Below are positions 33,705-41,421 of a stretch of 64,000 bases of DNA, in pieces. The notes beneath the pieces are model-generated. The model saw only the letters and a list, made by a program, of their open reading frames with translations, was not told the origin of the DNA and ran no database searches. Position numbers and translations under genes: made by a program. Origin of the DNA: JBGTSJ01 sp041940305 (GTDB taxonomy: Bacteria > Planctomycetota > Planctomycetia > Planctomycetales > Planctomycetaceae); contig JBGTSJ010000005.1 in NCBI GenBank assembly GCA_041940305.1, forward strand, positions 62,001-126,000, given 5' to 3'. Positions within the stretch are counted from its first letter, which is position 1, and each line of letters opens with the position of its first letter.

Positions 33705-36659
33705 ATGTCGAAATCGGTCAGGCTGGCGGCGCGTTCCTCCCCTCGTCGACCGGCCGCCCTCCTGCTGATTGCCGTACTCATCGCTGGGACCGCGATGGTC
33801 GCATTCAGGATGCGTGCGACGACGGATGACGATCTGCAGACGGCGCAGCAGAGCTACATCGACGGAGACAACAAAGAGGCACTCGCCGCTGCCGGCCGGG
33901 TGCTGCGTCGCGATTCAAAGTCCACTGAAGCTCTGCTGATCGCGGGAGGGGCGTCGGCGAGCCTGGGGGAAGTCGCACAGGCGATCGAGTACATCGATCG
34001 CCTGCCTGCTTCTGCGAACCGCAGAATCAATGACGCGCACGCCCTGGCCGCCAATCTCACGCTGTTCGAACTGGGCCGCGCCTCCGACGCCGAAAGACGG
34101 TTTCGGGCAATTCTGTCCCGCGACCCGCAGCATCTTCCGTCGCTCGGTGGACTGGCCGGAATCCTGGGACTGGCCGGACGCCGCCAGGAGGCGATCCCGG
34201 TCTATCAGCAGTTGATCCGGCTGGAGCACATTACTGCCGACCAGTTGACGCTGCTCGGCGCGGAGTTCGGCGCACATCGCAACGACGAATTGCACCGACT
34301 CTGCCTGGAGGCCGTACCGGATGATCCGGTTCCGCTATTAGGACTCGCCTGGGCTGCTGCGGAACGATTCGACTTCGCGAAAGCGGAAGAATACGTGCGC
34401 CGGGCGCTCCAGTCGGATCCGGAGCTGCTGGAGGCGCATGTGATGCTGGGGCGGGTGTTCGTCACGCAGCGCCGGTTTGGTGAAATGTCTGCCTGGAACG
34501 CCGCGCTGCCGGAAGAGGCGGAAACTCATCCTGAGGTCTGGAGACTGCGAGGGGACTGGCTGCGGGCGTTGGAGCAAAGTGACGCAGCCGCCCGCTGCTA
34601 CTGGGAATCACTCGGGCGGAATCCGAGCGTGCGCGCGACCCTGGACGGACTGATCCGGTCGCTGCACGAACTGGGACGCGGCGACGAAGCGGAACCGTTC
34701 GCGCGGCGCATGCATGATCTGCAGCGGCTGCACGAGACTCAGGCCGTGATGTTCGATTCGCAGCGGCCCGACGGAGAGCAGTTGCGAGTGGTCGCGCAGC
34801 AACTGGAGGACCTGGGACGCGCGTGGGAAGCCCGGGGATGGGCGCTGTTCGCGCTCTCGCTGGATGACAATGCTGACTGGGCCCGGGAGCAGTCCGCGAG
34901 GCTGGGCTCGCTCCTCGAATCCGATCCTCCCCTGACGCTCGCCGAATTCAACCCGGCCGAGCAAATTGACCTCTCCGACCTGGCGTTGCCTGACTGGCAG
35001 ACCCTCCCTGCACATCGCTCATCGGCCGACACGCCCCCGGTCGCGCAGTCGGCAACCGGCGTACGGTTCCGCGACGTCGCCGCAGAACTCGGGATCGAGT
35101 TTCGGTACGTCAACGGTGAATCGGAGGCCGGACATCAGTACGAGTTTACCGGAGGCGGCACGGCCGTCATCGACTTTGACGCGGACGGACGGCCCGATCT
35201 GTACTTCACCCAGGGATGCCGCTGGCCGCCGGATGCGGGCCAGACGAAGCATCTCGACCGACTGTTTCGCAACATCTCGGAAAACGCGGCGCGCGACGTC
35301 ACCGAGGCCGCACAGATTCGGGAAGCCTCATTCAGCCAGGGCGCCGCCGTCGGCGATTTCGACGGAGACGGGTTTGCGGATTTGTATGTGGCGAACATCG
35401 GTGCAAACCGGTTGTTTCGCAACAACGGCGATGGAACGTTTTCACCCTCTCCGGTCACATCGCTTGACGAAGGTCAGTGGACGACCAGTTGCCTGCTGGC
35501 TGATCTCACCGGCGACGGGCTCCCCGACCTGTACGACGTCAACTATCTGGCGGACGCGGACGTGTTCGAGCGGCAGTGCCGGCACGACGACGGCGTCCCC
35601 TACATGTGCCCGCCGTTTCACTTTCGCGCGGCGCAGGACCGGTTTCTGGCCAGTTCCGGAGATGGTGATTTCCAGGTCCGGACGTCCGAGTCGGGATTTG
35701 AGGCTCCGGATGGAAAGGGACTCGGCATCGTCGCCTTCGACGCCGACGGCGGCGGGCGGCTCAGCCTGTTCGTCGCCAACGACACCACGGCCAACTTCTT
35801 CTTCCTGAACCAGACTCAGGGCGTCTCCCCCCGGTTTGTGGAGAAAGGGCTGGAGCGGGGACTCGCCTTCGGCGACCAGGGGCAGGCGCAGAGCTGCATG
35901 GGGGTCGCCAGCGGCGATCTCAACGAAGACGGACTGCTCGACCTGTTCGTGACCAATTTCGCCCGGGAGTATTACGCGCTTTATCAGCAGGTCGGACCGG
36001 GCCAGTTCGGAGACGAGATCCGCCGCAGCGGCATCGCCGACGCGACCCTCCCGGTGCTCGGCTTCGGGACGCAGACAATCGACGGCGACCTCGACGGGCG
36101 CCTCGACCTGATCGTCGCCAACGGCCACATCCAGGACGAACGCAAATACACGGGGGATGAGTACCAGATGCCGCCCCAGTACTTTCACAACCAGGGAGGG
36201 GGCCGCTTCGAGCAACTCGCGGCCAGTGAACTCGGGCCGTATTTCGAGGGACGCTACCTGGGCCGGAGCCTGGCACGGCTCGACTGGAACGGCGACGGAC
36301 GGGAAGACTTCGCGGTATCCCATCTGGACGCACCGGCCGCACTGCTGGTGAGCGAATCGGCTTCGCCCGGTCAGTCTCTCTCGCTGCGTCTGATCGGCGT
36401 CCATGCGGAGCGCGAAGCGGTCGGCGCCACGATCCGCCTGCACCTCCCGCAGCGGACGATCGTGCGGCAATTGACGGCCGGAGACGGATATCAGGCCAGC
36501 AATGAGAGACTCATCGTGATCGGTTGGGGCGCAGAGAGTCACTCCGCCCGGCTGGAGATCCAATGGCCTTCCGGTCGCAGCCAGTCATGGGAGGGGGTGA
36601 CTCCCGGACAGCAGGTCTTCGCCGTCGAAGGACGGCCCGCACTCTTCGAAGCGCCCTGA
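33705..36659 (+). CDS. CRTAC1-type protein: TPR + VCBS + ASPIC/UnbV
   Basis: A 984-residue protein. Membrane anchor or signal at about residues 20-40 (AALLLIAVLIAGTAMVAF). TPRs cover roughly 45-370 (ALAAAGRVLRRDSKSTEALL, GLAGILGLAGRRQEAIPVYQ). From about 440 onward VCBS/FG-GAP repeats bind calcium: AVIDFDADGRPDLYFTQG, AVGDFDGDGFADLYVANIG, ASGDLNEDGLLDLFVTNFAR, DGDLDGRLDLIVANGH. The end (about 890-970) is ASPIC/UnbV: GVHAEREAVGATIRLHLPQR and LTAGDGYQASNERLIVIGWG. It is exported; its ligand is unknown. The gene is 64 bases from a paralogous downstream gene and probably co-transcribed. Confidence 0.9.
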   Translation: MSKSVRLAARSSPRRPAALLLIAVLIAGTAMVAFRMRATTDDDLQTAQQSYIDGDNKEALAAAGRVLRRDSKSTEALLIAGGASASLGEVAQAIEYIDRLPASANRRINDAHALAANLTLFELGRASDAERRFRAILSRDPQHLPSLGGLAGILGLAGRRQEAIPVYQQLIRLEHITADQLTLLGAEFGAHRNDELHRLCLEAVPDDPVPLLGLAWAAAERFDFAKAEEYVRRALQSDPELLEAHVMLGRVFVTQRRFGEMSAWNAALPEEAETHPEVWRLRGDWLRALEQSDAAARCYWESLGRNPSVRATLDGLIRSLHELGRGDEAEPFARRMHDLQRLHETQAVMFDSQRPDGEQLRVVAQQLEDLGRAWEARGWALFALSLDDNADWAREQSARLGSLLESDPPLTLAEFNPAEQIDLSDLALPDWQTLPAHRSSADTPPVAQSATGVRFRDVAAELGIEFRYVNGESEAGHQYEFTGGGTAVIDFDADGRPDLYFTQGCRWPPDAGQTKHLDRLFRNISENAARDVTEAAQIREASFSQGAAVGDFDGDGFADLYVANIGANRLFRNNGDGTFSPSPVTSLDEGQWTTSCLLADLTGDGLPDLYDVNYLADADVFERQCRHDDGVPYMCPPFHFRAAQDRFLASSGDGDFQVRTSESGFEAPDGKGLGIVAFDADGGGRLSLFVANDTTANFFFLNQTQGVSPRFVEKGLERGLAFGDQGQAQSCMGVASGDLNEDGLLDLFVTNFAREYYALYQQVGPGQFGDEIRRSGIADATLPVLGFGTQTIDGDLDGRLDLIVANGHIQDERKYTGDEYQMPPQYFHNQGGGRFEQLAASELGPYFEGRYLGRSLARLDWNGDGREDFAVSHLDAPAALLVSESASPGQSLSLRLIGVHAEREAVGATIRLHLPQRTIVRQLTAGDGYQASNERLIVIGWGAESHSARLEIQWPSGRSQSWEGVTPGQQVFAVEGRPALFEAP

Positions 36660-36723
36660 CGCAGCGGTCTCTGACCACCACCATCGGGCGGTTGCGGCGT
36701 GAGGAATCATCGCGTTAGGCTGC

Positions 36724-39015
36724 ATGCAGGTCCCGGAGCGGAACTCCCGGCGGTCATTGACAGGATCATGGGGTAAGGCGGTGAAGAATCGTCTCTGGGC
36801 GCTCTTGCTGGGGGCTGCAGTGATGGTCGGACTGGCGGTCTGGCTCGCGCCGGCTTCACCGCCGGAGTCCGATCCGGTGCGCGTCCGTCCGGCAGCCCCG
36901 GCGGTGAGCTACCAGCCGCGCCGTTCGTTTGACTCCAGCGGCGCCAATCTCGTCTATGAACTGGCTCCGAAGTGGCCTCGAGACGCTTCGCTCGCCGAGA
37001 TCGCCGGCATCTGGCGGAACATCGGCGAGCGGCATCTGCGGCCGGTCGATCAGGGCGCCCCGGGGACGCCTGCCGACCGGCTGCATTCGCTGATGCACAA
37101 CGCGCTGCTGCTCAATTATGAAGGGCGGACCCAACTGGCGCTGCAACAGCTGGCGGAGGCCCGGTCGATCGTTGCCGGAGACCGCGCGCTCGCCTCCGAA
37201 TGGCTGTATACGATCATCTTCCTGCAGGGAGTGACGTCACTCCGCCAGGGAGAAAACGAGAACTGCATCGCCTGCCGCGGCGAGTCGTCCTGCATCCTGC
37301 CGATCGCAGAGGAGGCGGTCCACACGAATCAACGCGGTTCACGGCAGGCGATCGGTTTCTTCAGCGAGTATCTGCAGCAGTTTCCCGACGACCACGGTGT
37401 TCGCTGGCTGCTGAACCTCGCGCACATGACGCTGGGAGAGCATCCGCACCGCGTTGACGCTCGCTTCGTGATGGACCTTGCTCCCCCCGGTGAACCGGAG
37501 TCGGCGATCGGCATCTTTCGCAACGTCAGCGAAGACGTCGGCTTGAGCCGGCTGAATCAGGCAGGCGGCGGGATTATGGACGACTTCGACCGCGACGGCT
37601 GGCTCGACATCATCACGTCGTCCATGGATCCGACGCAGTCCATGGCCTGCTTCCGCAATACCGGCCAAGGCTCCTTCCACGAATGTTCAACGGCAGCCGG
37701 ACTCGAGTCCCAACTGGGAGGGCTGTACTGCGTGCAGGCCGATTTCGACAACGACGGCTTTCTGGACGTCTTTGTGCCGCGCGGCGCTTGGCTGTCGGCC
37801 CCGGTTCGTCCCAGCCTGCTCCTCAACAACGGGGACGGCACGTTCTCGGATGTCACGGCCGACTCGGGACTGCTGGAGCCGGGCAATTCGATCTCCGCGT
37901 CGTGGGGGGATTTCGACAACGACGGCTGCCTGGACCTGTACGTGTGCTGCGAACGTCAGCCCAATCGACTGTATCGAAACCGGGGGGATGGAACGTTTGA
38001 AGACGTGGCCCGAACAGCCGGCGTCACGGGTGACGGCGTCCCCGCCTGCAAAGGGGCCGCCTGGCTGGATTTCGACAATGACCGGCAGCTGGATCTGTTC
38101 GTCACCTTCTACGGCGGCGCGGCCCGGCTCTACCGCAACCAGGGAGATCGCACGTTCGCCGATGTGACTGCCGCCATGCAAGTCGACGGACCGCAACAGG
38201 GCTTCGCCTGCTGGGCCTGGGACTATGACAACGACGGCTGGCTCGACATTTTCGCAACCTCCTACGACCTGACGTTGGCGGATATCGTCAACGGCATCGT
38301 CGGCAAGCCGCATGCACGCCATTCCAACCGCTTGTATCGCAATCGACAGGGACAGGGCTTCGAGGACGTGACGTCCGACGCTGGCCTGGATCTCGTCTTC
38401 GGGACGATGGGCAGCAACTACGGTGATTTTGACAACGATGGCTGGCTCGACTGCTATCTGGGGACCGGCGATCCGAGACTGGAAACGCTGGTGCCCAATC
38501 GGATGTTCCGGAACATCGGCGGCCAGCGGTTCTCGGAGATCACGACGTCCGCGCGCACGGGTCATCTGCAGAAAGGGCACAGCGTGGCGTGCGGCGACTG
38601 GGATCGTGACGGCGACAACGACCTGTTTGTAGAGATGGGCGGCGCCGTGCCGGGAGACCAATCTCACAACGTCCTGTTCGAGAATCCCGGCCAGGGCAAC
38701 CACTGGCTCACCGTGCGGCTGATCGGCACCTGGTCGGCCCGCACACCGATCGGGGCTCGCATGGCCTGCGACGTCGAAGAAACCGGGCAATCGATCTGTC
38801 GCTTGATTTCCACCGGCAGTACGTTTGGGGCCAATCCGCTCCAGGAAACAATCGGTCTGGGAGCCGGACCCGGGATAAAGTCCCTGCGCATCGACTGGCC
38901 GTCGGCTCCGGATCCGCAGGAGATCAGCGAACTTGCGGCCGGTCAGTCGATTGTCGTCACGGAATCGGGCTCGCTGCACGCCATGCCGGGGCCGTCAACT
39001 CGATCGAATGACTGA
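36724..39015 (+). CDS. CRTAC1-type protein: VCBS + ASPIC/UnbV
   Basis: A 763-residue paralogue of the preceding protein without the long TPR part. The ATG at 36724 is used; the GTG at 36781 (MKNRLWALLLGAAVMVGLAV) gives a cleaner signal anchor and may be the true start. Residues 70-250 contain the family-typical GENENCIACRGESSCILPI and RWLLNLAHMTLGEHPHRV. VCBS repeats follow (DDFDRDGWLDIITSSMD, ADFDNDGFLDVFVPRGAW, GDFDNDGCLDLYVCCERQ, YDNDGWLDIFATSYD, GDWDRDGDNDLFVEMGG). ASPIC/UnbV is at the end (ARTPIGARMACDVEETGQ). It is likely exported and calcium-dependent. Its stop overlaps the GDP-fucose synthase start by eight bases. Confidence 0.88.
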   Translation: MQVPERNSRRSLTGSWGKAVKNRLWALLLGAAVMVGLAVWLAPASPPESDPVRVRPAAPAVSYQPRRSFDSSGANLVYELAPKWPRDASLAEIAGIWRNIGERHLRPVDQGAPGTPADRLHSLMHNALLLNYEGRTQLALQQLAEARSIVAGDRALASEWLYTIIFLQGVTSLRQGENENCIACRGESSCILPIAEEAVHTNQRGSRQAIGFFSEYLQQFPDDHGVRWLLNLAHMTLGEHPHRVDARFVMDLAPPGEPESAIGIFRNVSEDVGLSRLNQAGGGIMDDFDRDGWLDIITSSMDPTQSMACFRNTGQGSFHECSTAAGLESQLGGLYCVQADFDNDGFLDVFVPRGAWLSAPVRPSLLLNNGDGTFSDVTADSGLLEPGNSISASWGDFDNDGCLDLYVCCERQPNRLYRNRGDGTFEDVARTAGVTGDGVPACKGAAWLDFDNDRQLDLFVTFYGGAARLYRNQGDRTFADVTAAMQVDGPQQGFACWAWDYDNDGWLDIFATSYDLTLADIVNGIVGKPHARHSNRLYRNRQGQGFEDVTSDAGLDLVFGTMGSNYGDFDNDGWLDCYLGTGDPRLETLVPNRMFRNIGGQRFSEITTSARTGHLQKGHSVACGDWDRDGDNDLFVEMGGAVPGDQSHNVLFENPGQGNHWLTVRLIGTWSARTPIGARMACDVEETGQSICRLISTGSTFGANPLQETIGLGAGPGIKSLRIDWPSAPDPQEISELAAGQSIVVTESGSLHAMPGPSTRSND

Positions 39016-39997
39016 AAGCGCTTCTCAAATGCCGATCGAAACGGCTGCTGGCATGCCGGCGCTCACGCCCGACAGCAGGGTCCTTGTGACCGGCCACAGG
39101 GGGCTCGTCGGATCGGCGATTCTGCGGCTGCTGACGCGGCATGATTACCGATGCATTATCACCGCCAGCCGCACGGAAGTCGATCTGCGCGATCCAGCGG
39201 CCGTCGATGCCTGGTTTGCACGAGAACAACCGGAATTCGTCATTCACGCGGCCGGGACCGTCGGTGGAATCTGGGCCAACTGGCGGCAGCCAGTCGACTT
39301 TCTGCATGACAATCTGATGCTGCAGGCAACGGTGCTGCGATCAGCCTGGAAGCACGGCGTCCAAAAACTCCTGTACCTGGGCAGCTCCTGCATTTATCCC
39401 CGTGACTGTCCTCAGCCGATTCGGGAAGACTCTCTGCTTTCGGGCCCGCTCGAGCCCACCAACGCCCCTTACGCGATCGCGAAGATCGCCGGTGTGACCG
39501 CCTGCGAGGCCTATCGTCGGCAGTACGGGTGTTGCTTCATTTCGGCGATGCCCACGAATCTCTACGGCCCCAATGACAACTTCGATCTGGAATCGGCGCA
39601 TGTGCTCCCTGCGATGATCCGTCGCTTCCACGAAGCCCGCATCACTGGTGCTGACTCCGTCGTCGTGTGGGGCTCGGGTACGCCACGTCGCGAATTCCTG
39701 CACGTTGATGACCTTGCGGAAGCCTGCTTGTTCCTACTGTTGAACTACGACGAAGCCGGACCCATTAACGTCGGGACCGGAGAGGATCTTTCCATCAAGG
39801 AACTGGCCGAGGTCGTACGCCCGATTGTTTACCCCGAATGTCGAATTGAATTCGACAGGAGCAAACCAGACGGCACTCCACGCAAGCTGTTGGATGTGTC
39901 TCGTATTCACGATCTCGGCTGGCGGCACCATGTATCGCTAACCGATGGAGTGAGATCGACCTACGAGTGGTTCATGTCTAACACGGAATCCAGCTAA
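39008..39997 (+). CDS. fcl: GDP-L-fucose synthase (NAD-dependent epimerase/reductase)
   Basis: A 329-residue extended SDR enzyme. Nucleotide-binding motif VLVTGHRGLVGSAILR (the GHRGLVGSA form is specific to GDP-fucose synthase and close relatives). Active-site serine in LYLGSSCIYPRDCPQPI, and catalytic Tyr/Lys in YAIAKIAGVTACEAYRRQ. NLYGPNDNFDLESAHVLPAM is another GMER signature. It converts GDP-4-keto-6-deoxy-mannose to GDP-L-fucose using NADPH. The partner GDP-mannose dehydratase gene is not in the window. It overlaps the preceding gene, so it is likely part of that operon and supplies a sugar for surface glycans. The start MTESASQM at 39008 is chosen because the longer open frame runs inside the previous gene. 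Confidence 0.88.
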   Translation: MTESASQMPIETAAGMPALTPDSRVLVTGHRGLVGSAILRLLTRHDYRCIITASRTEVDLRDPAAVDAWFAREQPEFVIHAAGTVGGIWANWRQPVDFLHDNLMLQATVLRSAWKHGVQKLLYLGSSCIYPRDCPQPIREDSLLSGPLEPTNAPYAIAKIAGVTACEAYRRQYGCCFISAMPTNLYGPNDNFDLESAHVLPAMIRRFHEARITGADSVVVWGSGTPRREFLHVDDLAEACLFLLLNYDEAGPINVGTGEDLSIKELAEVVRPIVYPECRIEFDRSKPDGTPRKLLDVSRIHDLGWRHHVSLTDGVRSTYEWFMSNTESS

Positions 39998-40014
39998 ACT
40001 AGTGCGACACATCG

Positions 40015-40485
40015 TTAAGTGCAGCGGTATCCGCAGAGGTTGAGGTCGGTGCCGCACTCGCTCGCGCTGAACAGATCGAGCACGCGCCCGCAGAGGCTCC
40101 ACAGCTTGTCCGTCGTCCGTTTCGCGCCGTCGGGCAGCAGCTTTTTGAACTTGCTGAAGGCCAACTCGATCGGATTCAGATCCGGCGAGTACGGCGGCAG
40201 GTAGCGGACGCTGGCGTGGACCGCCTCGATCGCTTCCAGCACCCTCCCCGGAAGGGACCCTCTTCGTAACAGATCGCTGTACTGCGCGCAGACGTCGGCG
40301 ATCAGCAGCGGGAACTTCTCACGGTCCGCGGCGCGCAGCCAATCAGCAAATTTGGCGTCATAGGCGGCCCGGGATTCCGCGGAGTTGTATCGCCCCGGGA
40401 AGTAGACCTGCCGGCCATCGATCCGGCAGTAACCCAGGTCGCGGGCCTTGTGATGCAGGTACGCGGGGGGACGGCGTTTCGGCAC
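40015..40485 (-). pseudogene. chimeric remnant: integrase N-terminus fused to IS630 transposase tail
   Basis: The frame is open (GTG at 40485, or 40515), but the product is a fusion of unrelated halves. N-terminal part (about 40260-40485): PAYLHHKARDLGYCRIDGRQ, VYFPGRYNSAESRAAYDAKF, ADWLRA and LLIADVCAQY, the N-terminal DNA-binding region of planctomycete site-specific integrases. C-terminal part (40015 to about 40250): YLPPYSPDLNPIELAFSKFK and the CANYL-like tail, the end of an IS630-family DDE transposase including its last Glu. The integrase catalytic domain and the IS630 front are lost. The junction is likely a deletion after IS630 insertion. It lies 88-118 bases from the tRNA-Gly 3' end, where an integrase would be expected. 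Confidence 0.7.
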
Positions 40486-40506
40486 GAGTGCAGTTCCAAT
40501 CGAGTC

Positions 40507-40529
40507 AGTACACACTTCAGGTGTGTACT
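40507..40529. repeat. perfect palindrome near the right island end
   Basis: AGTACACAC (40507-40515), loop TTCAG, and GTGTGTACT (40521-40529) form a perfect hairpin or two-fold site between the integrase start and the tRNA. The 9-mer GTGTGTACT recurs at 24553-24561 near the left duplicate. It could be an operator or an arm-type recombinase site. Confidence 0.5.
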
Positions 40530-40602
40530 AACCGCCGAGTTGGCGCTGCGCTGCGATCCCGCAGGTCACCGCTTCATGCGGTACAGCTTGAAGTTACAAC
40601 AG

Positions 40603-40675
40603 AGCGGGCGAAGGGACTCGAACCCTCGACATTCAGCTTGGGAAGCTGACACTCTACCAACTGAGTTACGCCCGC
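40603..40675 (-). tRNA. tRNA-Gly (anticodon CCC)
   Basis: A complete cloverleaf on the minus strand: acceptor GCGGGCG (from 40675) pairs with CGCCCGC; D arm is AACTCAGTTGGTAGAGT; the anticodon stem TCAGC/GCTGA encloses loop TTCCCAA with anticodon CCC; T arm is GAGGGTTCGAGTCCCTTC. The discriminator is at 40603; CCA is not encoded. The 3' 37 bases are duplicated at 24393-24429, making this gene the likely integration target of the putative island. Confidence 0.95.
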
Positions 40676-40731
40676 GCGTGACGCGCACTCGCGTCCGGCG
40701 ACCGGATTCTACTGGGGTGCATGAAGGGACT

Positions 40732-40983
40732 TCAAGCGGATGATCCGGGCAGCCCCTCATGGGCGCTGATGAACGCACGCGCCCGTTCTTCGTCGGCGGC
40801 GCGCACCAGGACGTCCACCTTGAGGACGCCGGCCAGGCCCCCCTGGTTCTCGCCGCTCACCTCGCAGCGAATCCCTTCCGACTCCAGTTCCCCCTTGATC
40901 AACTCGGCGATCGTCGGTTCGTGGGCCGTGTACACGCTCACCAGTTCGTCGGGATCGTAATCGGTCCGTGCGGAATCGCTCAT
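40732..40983 (-). CDS. DUF2007 family protein (putative signal-transducing)
   Basis: The ATG at 40983 is preceded by a GGAGG ribosome-binding site and gives an 83-residue protein. The DUF2007 core is SVYTAHEPTIAELIKGELES and EGIRCEVSGEN, followed by VDVLVRAADEERARAFISAH. The fold is ferredoxin-like and resembles a GlnB-like small regulator. Function is not known. It lies between the tRNA-Gly and a divergent membrane protein gene and is outside the putative island. Confidence 0.82.
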   Translation of the reverse strand: MSDSARTDYDPDELVSVYTAHEPTIAELIKGELESEGIRCEVSGENQGGLAGVLKVDVLVRAADEERARAFISAHEGLPGSSA

Positions 40984-41421
40984 CGTGTGCTCCTCCGGTT
41001 GCTCTCTCAGGTCGCCGGGGTCCACAGTCCCTCCGCGGTGCCCTCGAGTCCGTCCCATCATATCGGGTGTTCGCGGTGGCGTGTGGGAAAACCGCGCGGT
41101 TTCCAGCGGGTGATTCCGCAAAGCTTGCGCCGCTTTCCGCACAGGTGCGGGGCACAGAGTCTCCGCACGACGCAGGACTGGAAGCGGCCGCAGGCAATCT
41201 CGCGAAACTCGCAATCAGTCGTGGAATTCGGATTGGTCGGTCGTCCGCGCCCGTTTAGCGTGCAGGCCGCAGCCGCGGCGACCGGATATCCGGTGAGGAA
41301 TTCATCGGAGTCTGACCTACACAGGTGGACCGGGAGTGATATAGTGGCACTGTCAGGCTTGGGGTCGAAAGTGGGTTTCGCCGGTCGCGCGCTGGCGGCC
41401 GGCCGTTGGGGACGTGCGATC

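Larger units (their letters stand above)
24393..40639. mobile_element. putative tRNA-Gly-bounded genomic island (decayed)
   Basis: The element is bounded by exact 37-base direct repeats of the tRNA-Gly 3' end, with the intact tRNA at the right side. The right end contains the N-terminal piece of an integrase close to the tRNA, now fused to an IS630 tail. The left end holds transposase debris. The cargo is about nine intact genes (25803-39997). No intact integrase remains, so the element is likely immobile. Interpretation as an island is inference from the direct repeat and integrase remnant. Confidence 0.65.

Noticed and set aside
24393..40639. A prophage in the tRNA-bounded segment
   Set aside because: No capsid, portal, terminase, tail or lysis genes are present. 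The cargo is surface, sugar and redox genes.
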